Source of the DNA: Streptosporangiaceae bacterium
GTDB lineage: Bacteria > Actinomycetota > Actinomycetes > Streptosporangiales > Streptosporangiaceae
Direction: 5' to 3'
DNA: 64,000 bases
Assembly (NCBI GenBank): GCA_025964695.1
Contig: JAOPYK010000155.1
Coordinates: 1 to 64,000, forward strand
The position numbers and the translations under genes were made by a program. Positions within the stretch are counted from its first letter, which is position 1; every line of letters starts with the position of its first letter. Below, piece after piece: positions 24,468 to 34,105 of the stretch. The notes beneath the pieces are model-generated. The model was not told the origin of the DNA. It made no database searches and saw only the letters and a list, made by a program, of their open reading frames with translations.

Positions 24468-27404
24468 TCATTCGCTCAGGAACGGGAGGGTCTCGGCGGG
24501 ATCCTCGAAGGGGTGCACGAACGTCCTGGGCCAGCTGAGCACGGACTCCAGCCACGAGCCGACCCGCATGGCCTCGCAGACCTGGCCGAGCTGTTCGTCC
24601 AGGTCGTAGCCGAGCGCCACCATGCCCAGATCCTTGCCGAACTCCGCGTGCTCGTCCTCGCCCGCGATGGCCGTCCACGCGATGGGCCGGTTGTGCTCGA
24701 GCTCCATCGACAGCGGGTGACGGCGCAGGGCGCGCAGCCGGTGACCGAGCTTGGCGTCCGGCGGCTGCTTCAGCCCCGGCAGCGGGTAGTCCATGGGCGG
24801 GGCGAGGGCGTGCTTGTCCGGGGCCCCACCCCCGTAGGGGAAGAGCCGGTCCATCTCGTGCAGCCACCGCACCTGGGGGATGACCCAGGCGGGACCGGGG
24901 AGGGTCCCCGCGAGCCCGGACGCCCCGCCGAGCATCTTCTGGGCGACCGCGGCGACGGCCGAGGTGAGCTCCTCGGGCGCGTACGACCGCCGCAGCGCCA
25001 GCGAACGTCGTGCCACACACCGGTCGATGACGGTGGCCAGCACGCATTCGCGCAGCCGGGGTGAGAGCCGCGACCAGCCGCGGCCGAGTTCGGGCGGTAC
25101 GGCCGGCATCGGGCGGTTGACGACGTGGGCGAGGACGAGAGTGTCGGCCCAGAGCCGCAGCCAGGCCCATTCGGTCCCGGCGGCGAGCAGATCCGCCTCG
25201 CGCAGCTCGTACAGAGTGCACGCCCTGCCGGAGCGGCACTCGCAGCCGCAGGCCGCCGACCGGCGGCCGGCGATGGGCGGCGGCGGGCCGGGCCGTACCC
25301 GCTCCCGTCCCTCACCAAGGGGGACGCGGACCCGCAGCGGCCGGTCCATCCCGTCGGCGAAGACCGCGGCGACGCCGGGCTGCAGCGACACCACCTCGCG
25401 GGACTGGTCCGGGTCGAGGTTCATCGCGGAACCGACGACGTGCCGGTCGTCGAACGCGGGCAGCCGATGGACGATCTTCAACGCGGTGTTCTTGACGACG
25501 TCGGGCACCAGCTTGGTGGGGATCTGCTCGGCTACCACGATGCCCTCGCCATAGGCGCGGATCTCGGCGAGCATCCCGGCGAACAGCTCCACCGCGTGCG
25601 CGCCGGCCCGCTCCGAGCCGCGGTTGCGCAGCAGCCGGTGCGCCTCCTCGATGACTATGACGTGCCGGAGGCCGCCCGTGCCGTCCTCCGGCCGCTCCCG
25701 GCGTGCGCGCATCCGCAGATGCTCGACGATACGGATGATGAGCGTGCCCATGAGGAACGCCTTGTCCTCGTCGTTGGCCACGTCCTCGATCGCCAGCACG
25801 ACGTTGTCGCGCAGCAGCCCGCCGATGTCGGCCGGGTGACCGCCCTCGAAGAAACGTCCGGCCGAGCCGATCCGCAGGGAGCGCAACCGTACGTCCACGA
25901 AGCCCTTGACGTCGGCCATCAGCTCCCGGCCGTAGCCGACGTCGCTGATGACCTGGAGGGCCGCGTGCTGCAGTTGCTCCAGGGTCGGCACCGCGGGTTC
26001 GATCAGCGAGCCCGGCACGCCACCGCCGGTCACCACGTCCCAGCCGTTGTCCTCGTAGACGCGCTGCAACGCCTGCGCCATGATCTGCGGAAACGGCTCG
26101 TCGGCGTCGAACGCGGCCTGGAAGAGCGCGCGCACCATGTCGATGTGCGCCTGTACGGGATAGCCGGGCTCGGGCGCCAGCGGATTCACCGACAGGGGCA
26201 CGGCTCCGGGATCCGACGGGTTGATGACGGTGACGGGGGCTCCGAGATCCTCGAGCCGGCCGGCCATCGACGCGTACTCCGACTTGGCCGGCTCGATGGC
26301 CAGCCACGGGACACCGCCGCGGGTGAGCTGTTCCAGCAGGTGCCGTACGGTCTGCGACTTTCCGGCCCCCGTGGCGCCGGTGACGAAGACGTGCCGGTTC
26401 AGGGTCGCCCGTGGGATTCTGAACGTGCCGACCTGGCGGTTCTGCCCGTCCAGGATCGCGCCCAGCTCGATCTCGTGCCGGCCGCCCCGGGGGCCGCTGT
26501 TCTCCGCGGTGACGTCGAAGTAACCGGGGTCCAGGACCCGTAGTCCGGGGACTTCGCGGCGCGGCAGGCCGGCCAGCCCCGCGAGGGCGCCGGCGGTGAC
26601 CCTGAACGGTGATCTGAGCTCGGTGCCGTCTGATCTGGTCGGCGAGGCTCCGGCCATCGGCTGGAAGGCGGACGGGTCGGTCAGCAGCGCGTCCGCGAGG
26701 CGCAGCTGCTGCTGGCCGGAGCGCAGCCGGTACGGGTGGTGGCTCATCTCCATCGAGCCGACCAGCACCGGCGCTATCTGGTCGAGCTCCTGCGGCGAGG
26801 CGGCCCCGGCCAGCACCTGGACGTTCCACAGCCCGGCCTCGCGGAAGGCGTCCAGCTCGGCTAGCCGGCGTTCGGCCCGCTCCACCGACAGCCGCACCTG
26901 GTCGTCCCCCGGCCGCCTTAGCATCCGCAGGTCGTGCTGGAGCTCTCGTACCTCGGCGTCGAGGACCCGCTCCTCGCACTGGTCGGCGACCACCAGCCAG
27001 CCGAAGGGCCGGTCCATCAGCGTGACCAGTGTCGACTCGAACATGCTGGGGCCGTCGTGGCCGGGCCCGCTCAGCGGCACCGCGAGCCGGCCGGGGCAGC
27101 GCGTCCAGACCAGCCGCCCGGCCTGGTCCAGCCAGTGGTCACCGATCTCGACTCCCCTGGCCCCGTTGGGGAACAGCAGCCCCTGGTCATGGCTCGCCGC
27201 CGGGGTCACCGGCCCGGCGTTGGTGATGAGCTCCAGAGGTGCGCCGTGGCCCTGGGAGAGCCAGCCGGCCACGAAGGGGCGCCGCCGCTGGGCCGCGGAG
27301 AGCACCGCGGGCAGCACGGTCACGAAGTCCCACTCGGCGGAGGAGATCCGTTCGGGGGTGGGGATCGCCTGGATGCGGTACCAGGGCCCGGGGAGGTCGG
27401 TCAC
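24468..27404 (-). CDS. HerA/DUF87-like ATPase
   Basis: 978 aa, a RecA-fold hexameric-type ATPase of the HerA/VirB4/FtsK class. Walker A is GATGAGKSQT (~341-350); Walker B is HVIVIEEAHRLL (~581-592) with the catalytic Glu pair; the sensor-like tail has DPDQSREVVSLQPGVAAVFADG. The N-terminal ~330 residues are specific to this type. After the motor is a Cys cluster (CGCECRSGRAC, ~718) that may bind metal, then a ~230-residue C-terminal domain. Classic HerA works with NurA nuclease, but no NurA is nearby. It follows the degenerate-ATPase gene (60 bp), suggesting an operon. Substrate, DNA or protein, is unknown. Confidence 0.83.
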   Translation of the reverse strand: MTDLPGPWYRIQAIPTPERISSAEWDFVTVLPAVLSAAQRRRPFVAGWLSQGHGAPLELITNAGPVTPAASHDQGLLFPNGARGVEIGDHWLDQAGRLVWTRCPGRLAVPLSGPGHDGPSMFESTLVTLMDRPFGWLVVADQCEERVLDAEVRELQHDLRMLRRPGDDQVRLSVERAERRLAELDAFREAGLWNVQVLAGAASPQELDQIAPVLVGSMEMSHHPYRLRSGQQQLRLADALLTDPSAFQPMAGASPTRSDGTELRSPFRVTAGALAGLAGLPRREVPGLRVLDPGYFDVTAENSGPRGGRHEIELGAILDGQNRQVGTFRIPRATLNRHVFVTGATGAGKSQTVRHLLEQLTRGGVPWLAIEPAKSEYASMAGRLEDLGAPVTVINPSDPGAVPLSVNPLAPEPGYPVQAHIDMVRALFQAAFDADEPFPQIMAQALQRVYEDNGWDVVTGGGVPGSLIEPAVPTLEQLQHAALQVISDVGYGRELMADVKGFVDVRLRSLRIGSAGRFFEGGHPADIGGLLRDNVVLAIEDVANDEDKAFLMGTLIIRIVEHLRMRARRERPEDGTGGLRHVIVIEEAHRLLRNRGSERAGAHAVELFAGMLAEIRAYGEGIVVAEQIPTKLVPDVVKNTALKIVHRLPAFDDRHVVGSAMNLDPDQSREVVSLQPGVAAVFADGMDRPLRVRVPLGEGRERVRPGPPPPIAGRRSAACGCECRSGRACTLYELREADLLAAGTEWAWLRLWADTLVLAHVVNRPMPAVPPELGRGWSRLSPRLRECVLATVIDRCVARRSLALRRSYAPEELTSAVAAVAQKMLGGASGLAGTLPGPAWVIPQVRWLHEMDRLFPYGGGAPDKHALAPPMDYPLPGLKQPPDAKLGHRLRALRRHPLSMELEHNRPIAWTAIAGEDEHAEFGKDLGMVALGYDLDEQLGQVCEAMRVGSWLESVLSWPRTFVHPFEDPAETLPFLSE

Positions 27405-27464
27405 TTCTGCATGACTACCAGTGCCCGCCGCTGAGCGCCACCGGCTGCGCGCACCCTTGCCGGG

Positions 27465-29630
27465 TCAGGACGGCGGAACGCCCGGCTTTCCCTTGGCGTG
27501 CTTGCCGGCCGTCGGCTGTACGACCGGGCCGGACGTGCGAGGGGCCCCGTCCGGACGAGGGTCCGTGCCGCGTGGGGCGGCGTGCCGGGCCCGGGAGGGT
27601 TCGGCGGCGCGCGGTGCCGGGGCGACGGGCAGGTCCTCGCCGGGCCGGGGAGCCGGCGACTCCGCCGCCGGCACCTCGCCGGCGGACTCGATGGGGGGCT
27701 CGATGGGGGGCTCGATGGCGGATCGTTCCCGCACGGCCTGTTCCCGCACGACCTGCTCGTACTCCTCGTACTCGAGGGTGTGCGCGGTGGGGAGCGTCAT
27801 GATGCCAGGGTTGGCGTCCACAAGCTGGATGCGCCGGCCGTTGGAGGTGGCGTGGGTGAAGACCATCGCGGTGGGCGGCAGTTCCTGCATCTGGTGCCGC
27901 TCGACACGGAACTCCCGGGACCGCTGCCGCTCGTCCGGCGGGCCGAGCCCGGCCGCGACACTGTGCCCCCAGGGGGTGACCGTGGTGATGCCGTCCAGGA
28001 GTGCGGCGCCGTCCCCCGCGCCTTTGCGTACCGGTGACCAGACCGGGTCGGTCAGCGGGCGCTCGCCGCGGCGCGCGTATGCCACCGTACTCGCGTAGTA
28101 ACGGTCGCCGTCCATCCCGGCCAGCGCCTGTCCGGCGGTCTCGGTGATCTCGGCCACCAGCAGGCGATGGTCACCGCCCAGATGCTCGGCGGCGACACGG
28201 GCGTCCTCGGCGTTGCCCAGCCGCATGAAACCGACGGCCGCGTGCCCCCGGCCCAGGCGGGTGCGCACATGCTTGGGGATCGAGCGGTAGAGCAGGACCA
28301 GTCCGGTGCCGGTGGTCTCGCAGGCGTCGATCAACCGGTCCAGCACGTCCCCACGCAGCTTCTCGGCCCCGCACAGGAACAGCGTGTGCTCCCAGCGCCG
28401 TCCGCCCGGCGCCGCGCGCAGGGCGTGGTTGAGTGCGGTGGTGACGTACGTTCCGAGAATCCGGTTCGTGAGCACCCCGGCGCGCCGGTCCATGGAGACC
28501 ACCTGCAGGCTCGCGGGCGGCAGGTGGACGGGGTCGGTGCCCAGCGCCTCGAGCTTGCGCAGCTGCGCCTCCAGCGCCCACGCGCGCTCGATGACCACCT
28601 TGTCCGCGGCGCTGCGGCCGAACAGCGCCGTGATCCGGTCCAGCTGGGACTCGCTGATCAGCCCCCGGTCGAGGTCGTCGCGGGGGTCACCGACCTGCGC
28701 GAGCGCCCGCAGCGCGGCGGTGATCTGCCGGATCGTCGCGGTGCCGCCGAAGATCGGCAGGATGCGCTCCAGGATGGCGTTGTCGACCGACAGGTCCCGG
28801 GTGGTGCTCTGCTCCTCGCTGGCACTGACGACCAGAGAGAGCACGTCGGCCAGCGCCTCGGCACGCAGATTGCGGGTGAGGTCCAGCCGGGGCAGATCGT
28901 CCGGGAGCACCCACACCAGCGGGTCGTCGCCGCGCTCGGCGGCGAGCCGTACGAGGTCGTGCGCGACGGCTCCCTCGGACAGATCGATGACGGTCACCTG
29001 CGAGCCGGCCGCCAGCCGGGCCGCCCCCATCATCGTCACCGCCGCGGACCAGCCGGCCAGGGTGCCGCCCGCCACGTCGATGCGGTCCACGCCCTGCGGG
29101 ACGGTGACGGGGTACCACTCCTGCTGGCTTTCGTACGCCTGGCGGCGCCGCTCCCAGTCGCGGTAGGCGACGGCATGCTCGTGCTGAGCCGCGTCGACGC
29201 TGCGCTGGCGGTTCTGCCGGGCCCGCTCGGTGCGGTCCCGCTCCTGCCGGCGCCGGGCCCGCGCCGCCTGCTCGCCCTGCCAGATCGCGGAGCCGGTGAT
29301 GCCGAAGACCAGGCCGCAGGCGCCCAGCGCGACGAGCGCGAACCTGCCCGGCAGCAGACCGGACGCCCAGGCGGCGACGAAGATCAGGGTCACCACCCCG
29401 GTGCCGGCCATCGCGGTCTTGAGGGGCCGGTTGAGGAGGTTCTCGCCGAGCGTGACGGGCCGCTGTGCGCCGGTACCGGGCGGCTCCGCCGCCGGTGGCT
29501 CCGGCCGGGCCGGGGGCGGTCCGGGGTCCTGGTGCGCCTGCGCATAGCGCCAGCCCACGTAGACGCGGTCGGACTGCATCAACCGCATCGCCTTATTCCG
29601 ATAGGCGGACCCGATCGTCACGTCGGTCAC
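27465..29630 (-). CDS. Membrane protein with a degenerate VirD4/TraG-like ATPase fold
   Basis: 721 aa. Two TM helices (~72-92 and ~96-117), then a charged coiled region (~118-165). The rest reads like a coupling-protein ATPase that lost its P-loop: VAGGTLAGWSAAVTMMG (~186-202) sits where Walker A should be; TLFLCGAEKLRGDVLDRLIDA resembles Walker B; LGNAEDARVAAEHLGGDHRLLV resembles the late TraG-type region. The last ~100 residues are Pro/Ala-rich. It precedes the HerA-like ATPase on the same strand and probably forms its membrane platform. Homology here is my pattern reading, not a search result. Confidence 0.65.
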   Translation of the reverse strand: MTDVTIGSAYRNKAMRLMQSDRVYVGWRYAQAHQDPGPPPARPEPPAAEPPGTGAQRPVTLGENLLNRPLKTAMAGTGVVTLIFVAAWASGLLPGRFALVALGACGLVFGITGSAIWQGEQAARARRRQERDRTERARQNRQRSVDAAQHEHAVAYRDWERRRQAYESQQEWYPVTVPQGVDRIDVAGGTLAGWSAAVTMMGAARLAAGSQVTVIDLSEGAVAHDLVRLAAERGDDPLVWVLPDDLPRLDLTRNLRAEALADVLSLVVSASEEQSTTRDLSVDNAILERILPIFGGTATIRQITAALRALAQVGDPRDDLDRGLISESQLDRITALFGRSAADKVVIERAWALEAQLRKLEALGTDPVHLPPASLQVVSMDRRAGVLTNRILGTYVTTALNHALRAAPGGRRWEHTLFLCGAEKLRGDVLDRLIDACETTGTGLVLLYRSIPKHVRTRLGRGHAAVGFMRLGNAEDARVAAEHLGGDHRLLVAEITETAGQALAGMDGDRYYASTVAYARRGERPLTDPVWSPVRKGAGDGAALLDGITTVTPWGHSVAAGLGPPDERQRSREFRVERHQMQELPPTAMVFTHATSNGRRIQLVDANPGIMTLPTAHTLEYEEYEQVVREQAVRERSAIEPPIEPPIESAGEVPAAESPAPRPGEDLPVAPAPRAAEPSRARHAAPRGTDPRPDGAPRTSGPVVQPTAGKHAKGKPGVPPS

Positions 29631-30141
29631 GTTGAAGACCTCTGGGCACTCGGAGTCTTTTCCTCCAGAATAAGGAGGTTCCTGGGCATTCGCTCCACGT
29701 TCGATGGAACACCCCCGGCGCTAGCCCACCAAGTACGACAATTCGGTCATCGCCGTCACCTGCGGCAAGGATCGGTCGATACCTCCCGACCGACTGGCCG
29801 GATCCGGCCACGCTCTCCCACCCAAGCGCCGAGGGTCGCCTGCGACCGCCGCCGCCAAGGCCCTGAAGTCCGGCTTCCTTCGAACCGCGGCTGGACCACG
29901 ACACACAGGCACTCGCCTTCGAGAACGAAGCGCACGCCGCCGCACCCGTCGGTTCCGGGCCAAAGACGCCCATGTGCCCAACAGCCCAACCCCCGCCGGG
30001 AAGGGAACGGGAAGGGAAATCGACACAGCGCCCGTCCTGTTCTGCATCGATAAGATCCCATTTGCGGCCCTTCACGGCGGACCAACGGCCTCCTGGGTGC
30101 GCATACATCGTTGAGGAGCGTGCACGAGGGAAAGGACGAGT
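29631..30141. other. 510-bp divergent intergenic region with dyads
   Basis: Separates the HerA-like operon (minus) from the propeller gene (plus). It holds TCGGTCG...CGACCGA (29772-29793) directly followed by the perfect 16-bp palindrome TGGCCGGATCCGGCCA (29795-29810), and CCTCC...GGAGG near 29665. GGAAAGGACGAG before the GTG at 30142 is the ribosome site. Open frames here do not look like real genes. Confidence 0.6.
29772..29810. promoter_or_regulatory. Two adjacent dyads, possible operator or hairpin
   Basis: A 7-bp-arm dyad, TCGGTCG-N8-CGACCGA (29772-29793), and a perfect 16-bp palindrome (29795-29810) lie side by side in the centre of the divergent intergenic region. They could be operators for both units or an mRNA structure. 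Confidence 0.45.
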
Positions 30142-32916
30142 GTGACCGAAGACGGTACGCCGGACGGGGTGAACCTCCCGCCCCCTGCCGAAGCGGCGGA
30201 CACACCGTACACACCGCCTCCGCCGTCGCCCCCGGACTGGGACAGAGGCGCACCCCCGGCCGCCGACCCTTTCGGGATGGTCATTCCGCCACCTGCCGTC
30301 CCGGCCCCCGATGCGACGGTGATCGGCTCTTCGCCGTACGTTCCACCGCAGTCCCCGTCGTCCCCTCAACTTGCGCCTCAGCCGGGCTCGCCGCCAGCCG
30401 ACCTGTTCAATCCACCGCCCCCCGATCTATCCGCGATGTCCGCGCTGCCCGCCCACGCCTACACCTACGCACCACGCACCGCGGCATCGCAGATCCCACA
30501 GCAACCTCCGGCCAAGGACGAACCTGCGGCCGGCCCCGACGAATGGTCACCGTCGGCCGACAGCATGGCACCCGCGGCCTTGGTGTACTCGCGGCCGTCG
30601 AGGCCGCGGCGCGGTGCCCCTCCGCGAGTCCTCCTGATCGCCGGCGCGGGCGTCGCCGTCGCCGCGTTGATCGCCGGCGGCGTCGTCGCGCTGTCCGGAG
30701 TCGGCACCGGCAAGAAGAAGGACACCCCTTCCGCGGAGGGCGCCCGGCTCGCCGGGCAGGTCTTCGCGCTGGACCCGGCCGCGACGACCGACGGCAGGGA
30801 CCAGAGACTGAACGGGGTCACGGCGGTCGGGTCGACCGTGGTCGCGGTCGGCGGAGAATCCGACACGCTCGGCGCTCGCGCTCAGTTCTTCGTCTCCACG
30901 GACGGCGGCAGCACGTTCCGCCTGGGTACGGTCCGTACACCGCAGGGCGACGAGGCGTCCTACGGCGACACGCCCAAGGTGGTCGCGGGCTCCGGCCGCG
31001 CCTGGGTCGCCATCGGGTCCAGGCAGGGCGGACCTGCCGTGTGGACCAGCAAGGACGGCACGGCCTGGATCAGGCAGCCGGACACCGCGGGGTGGGCCTT
31101 CACCCAGGCGGACCGAGTGCATCGAGTCGCCCGGACCTCGACGGGCTTCATCGCGGTGGGCGACACCTCGGCCAAGGGCGACTATTCCGATGCCAGGCCC
31201 GTGGTGTGGCTGTCCGGCGACGGCAGCCGATGGGAACGACTGGCGGACCAGCAACTACCGATGTCGGTCACCAGCGGCAGCCTGTCCCTGATCGAGCTGG
31301 CGGCCCAGGGCAACACCGTGATCGTGCATGCGTTCGGGGCGACGACCGGCGGCCATCCGGGCTCCGTGGACGCGGTCTGGCAGTCCTCCGACGGCGGCCG
31401 GCACTGGGACCAGGCCTCGACCCCGAAGGAGACGCCGACCTCGCTGGGCATCGCCCTGGCCGCGACGCCGAGCGGATTCCTCCTGGCGAGGAACACCGTG
31501 TCCGGCGGCCGACACTTCGCGACCGTCCTGCAGTCGGCGGACGGCAGGCAGTGGAGCCGGACCGGAGAGATCCGACTACCGGGATACACCGCCTTCATGA
31601 GGTTCGGCGGGTCCGAGCGCGGTCTGGTGGCCTTGGTCTCGGCGGACCACAAGGTCCTTCTCGCCCGGTCCACCGACGGCCGCTCGTGGACGAGCGCCGG
31701 CGAGGTCGCTCAGCCGTCCGGACGTGAGCTCCTGGACGCGACCGCGACCGCGGGCACAACGGTCGTCGTCGGTGCGGAGCCCGGCCACGGCGACGGCAAC
31801 GCGGTCCTCGCCGTACGGAACGCCCAGGGACAGGAGGTTCCCATCGACCTCGCCCATGTCGCGGGCGCAGCACCGCCTGACCAGCTCGTACAGGGACTGG
31901 CCACGGGCGGCGGCCGTATGGTGGCGGTAGGCAGCGGCAACGGGGACGCCGCCATCTGGACCAGCGTGGACGGCAGGCAGTGGAGCCGGGCACCCCGGCC
32001 GCAAGGGCTGACCAGCCCCGGTCTGCGCCGGCTCGTCAACATCATCTCGGGACCTTCCGGATGGCTGGCCGTCGGCTATGACGGCGTGCCCAACGGGCAG
32101 CCGCTCGTCGTGACCTCCCAGGACGGGTCGTCCTGGAAGCGCGACGCGTCCTTCAAACCGAGCGGCGACGGCCGGCTGTTGCCCTTCGCCGCGGCTGCCG
32201 GGTCGGCCGGCTACGTCATCGTCGGCGAGGATTCCTACTCCGCCGCGATCTGGTACTCGGCCGATTTGAAGACCTGGCAGCGTGGGAAGGGGGTGCGTCC
32301 GCAGGACATCACGGGAGCGGCGGGCGCCTCACACTGGATGCACGCGGTCACAGCCGGAGCGTTCGGCTACGTCGCCGTCGGCGGGCTCAACGACCCCACG
32401 ATCCGCAACGCGCCGTCCGGCCGTCCGGCCGTTTGGACCTCCGGCGATGGCAAGGCATGGGCACTGCAGCAACTGCCGGTGCCCGACGGCTGCGTCGAAG
32501 CGTCCTTCAGCCAGGTGGCCGCGAAGGGCAACACGGTGGTGGCCACGGGGACGGCCGCCACCCAGAACGGATGGGCGGCCTTCGCCGAGGTCTCCGACGA
32601 TGGCGGGAAATCCTGGCAGCCGGTCCGGCTGCCTTCCCCGGCGGCCGGTTCCATCGTCACCGCCTTCACCGTGACCCCGACGGGGCTGCTCATCGCCGGC
32701 TCCAGCGGACGCGTCGGCCGGACCTCAGTGGTGTTGTGGACGTCCCGGGAGGGCCATTCGTGGAATTCACTTCGCCCCCAGGGCACCGGCCTTTCCGGCA
32801 ATGCCGAGAACTGGCTCAGCGCGGTCGCCACCACGGGGAATCGGCTCGTGGCCGCCGGGGTCACCGCCGACCACCTCGGCGAGCGGCCGACGCTCTGGCA
32901 GAGGCCACTGCCATGA
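30142..32916 (+). CDS. Membrane-anchored beta-propeller-like (BNR/sialidase-type repeat) protein
   Basis: 924 aa. N-terminal ~160 residues are Pro-rich and cytoplasmic; a TM helix follows (~163-186, LLIAGAGVAVAALIAGGVVAL); the external ~730 residues contain at least ten W-x-S-x-D-G-x-x-W repeats (VWTSKDGTAW, VWLSGDGSRW, VWQSSDGGRHW, LQSADGRQW and others), the Asp-box type of sialidase-like propellers, probably two blades sets. No sialidase catalytic residues were recognised. The GTG at 30142 has GGAAAGGACGAG upstream. It is divergent from the HerA-like operon and shares the N-in, Pro-rich/one-TM plan with the zinc-ribbon paralogues. It precedes the SGNH esterase gene by 52 bp. Confidence 0.8.
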   Translation: MTEDGTPDGVNLPPPAEAADTPYTPPPPSPPDWDRGAPPAADPFGMVIPPPAVPAPDATVIGSSPYVPPQSPSSPQLAPQPGSPPADLFNPPPPDLSAMSALPAHAYTYAPRTAASQIPQQPPAKDEPAAGPDEWSPSADSMAPAALVYSRPSRPRRGAPPRVLLIAGAGVAVAALIAGGVVALSGVGTGKKKDTPSAEGARLAGQVFALDPAATTDGRDQRLNGVTAVGSTVVAVGGESDTLGARAQFFVSTDGGSTFRLGTVRTPQGDEASYGDTPKVVAGSGRAWVAIGSRQGGPAVWTSKDGTAWIRQPDTAGWAFTQADRVHRVARTSTGFIAVGDTSAKGDYSDARPVVWLSGDGSRWERLADQQLPMSVTSGSLSLIELAAQGNTVIVHAFGATTGGHPGSVDAVWQSSDGGRHWDQASTPKETPTSLGIALAATPSGFLLARNTVSGGRHFATVLQSADGRQWSRTGEIRLPGYTAFMRFGGSERGLVALVSADHKVLLARSTDGRSWTSAGEVAQPSGRELLDATATAGTTVVVGAEPGHGDGNAVLAVRNAQGQEVPIDLAHVAGAAPPDQLVQGLATGGGRMVAVGSGNGDAAIWTSVDGRQWSRAPRPQGLTSPGLRRLVNIISGPSGWLAVGYDGVPNGQPLVVTSQDGSSWKRDASFKPSGDGRLLPFAAAAGSAGYVIVGEDSYSAAIWYSADLKTWQRGKGVRPQDITGAAGASHWMHAVTAGAFGYVAVGGLNDPTIRNAPSGRPAVWTSGDGKAWALQQLPVPDGCVEASFSQVAAKGNTVVATGTAATQNGWAAFAEVSDDGGKSWQPVRLPSPAAGSIVTAFTVTPTGLLIAGSSGRVGRTSVVLWTSREGHSWNSLRPQGTGLSGNAENWLSAVATTGNRLVAAGVTADHLGERPTLWQRPLP

Positions 32917-32968
32917 GGTCATGGAGGCATCTGACGATCGGAAACCTGAGAGCAGGTGAAACGCGGCC

Positions 32969-34105
32969 GTGACGCCCCGCCGACGACTCGCCGCGGTCAC
33001 AGGTACCGCGATATTCGTCTGCTCCGCCGCGGCCTGCGCGGCGCAGGCGTCCTCCGGCATCAGAGCATCGCCGACGCCCCCGTCACGAGCCCTCTCCGCG
33101 GAGCCTGCACGCCGATCGGTCACCGTGATGCCGCTCGGCGACTCGATCACCGACGGCATGAAGGTGGCGGGCGGCTACCGCAGCGATCTGTGGCAGCTCA
33201 TGTCGGCGGACGGGTACGCCCCGAATTTCGTGGGCTCCCGTACCAGTGGGCCCGCGCAACTCGGCGACCGCGCGCACGAGGGACATCCCGGTTGGCGGAT
33301 CGACCAGCTCAAGGCCACGGTCCGAGGCTGGCTCCTGCGCTACCGACCGCAGATCGTGCTGCTACACATCGGCTCGAACGACATCATCCAGAACTACCGC
33401 CTGGCCACAGCGCCCAGGCGGCTGGGAGCCCTGGTCGACCGCATCACCACGGTGCTGCCCGGGGTCCGGTTGTACGTCGCGACGATCGTGCCGTTCGCCG
33501 ATCCGATCCGGGAGGCCCGGGCCACGCAGTACAACGCCGCGATCAGTGAGGTGGTAGCACGGAAGGCCGCCGCGAACCACGGTGTCCATCTGGTGGACCT
33601 GCACTCGGCGCTCACGGCGGCGGATCTGTCCTCCGATGGGGTCCATCCTGACAGCGGGGGATTCTCGAAGATGGCCGCTCGCTGGTACGGGGCCCTCAGC
33701 TCCTCCCAGCTCACGCGCTGGGAGGCTGAAGATCCCCTGCACTCCGTGGTCAACAACGGCGAGCGGCTGCCGAGCGCCAACGCGTCGGGGAACGGGAAGG
33801 TCGGATATCTCGACGCTTCGGGAAGTTCCGACGAGTTCATCGTCAGCGTGCCCACCGCCGGGCCCTACCGGCTCTACATCCGCGCCGCCGACGGCACGCC
33901 GACGTGGTGCGGCCAGCTGCTGACCGTCAACGGCGGCGCGGCCGCGGAGATCCGTTACCGGCCGTACGGCTGGGATCATTGGACCATCACCGGAGCGGAC
34001 ATCCGGTTGCGCGCGGGAGACAACACGGTGCGCTTGGCCCGGTACACGTGCGGAGTGGAACTCGACTCCATCGATCTGGCTCCACGGACAGTACAAGCGT
34101 CCTAG
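32969..34105 (+). CDS. Secreted SGNH esterase with C-terminal carbohydrate-binding-like domain
   Basis: 378 aa. Signal or lipoprotein signal (IFVCSAAACAAQ, possible lipobox AAAC). SGNH blocks: MPLGDSITDG (Ser), GHPGWRI (Gly), HIGSND (Asn) and DGVHPDSGG (Asp/His). Residues ~250-378 form a beta-rich module beginning WEAEDPL and ending VELDSIDLAP, the pattern of CBM6/CBM35-type domains. Likely removes acyl groups from an extracellular polysaccharide, fitting the neighbouring wall-polymer locus. The stop codon lies within the stem of a perfect hairpin. Confidence 0.85.
   Translation: MTPRRRLAAVTGTAIFVCSAAACAAQASSGIRASPTPPSRALSAEPARRSVTVMPLGDSITDGMKVAGGYRSDLWQLMSADGYAPNFVGSRTSGPAQLGDRAHEGHPGWRIDQLKATVRGWLLRYRPQIVLLHIGSNDIIQNYRLATAPRRLGALVDRITTVLPGVRLYVATIVPFADPIREARATQYNAAISEVVARKAAANHGVHLVDLHSALTAADLSSDGVHPDSGGFSKMAARWYGALSSSQLTRWEAEDPLHSVVNNGERLPSANASGNGKVGYLDASGSSDEFIVSVPTAGPYRLYIRAADGTPTWCGQLLTVNGGAAAEIRYRPYGWDHWTITGADIRLRAGDNTVRLARYTCGVELDSIDLAPRTVQAS

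Noticed and set aside
24468..29630. Conjugative or integrative element
   Set aside because: HerA- and TraG-like genes alone; no relaxase, integrase, att repeats or tRNA junction.
29631..30141. Small gene on the minus strand (about 108 codons ending LSYLVG)
   Set aside because: No ribosome site, no family pattern, and it covers the dyad region.
30111..31727. 538-codon open frame on the plus strand
   Set aside because: Shifted frame of the propeller gene; the propeller frame has repeats, a TM helix and a ribosome site.
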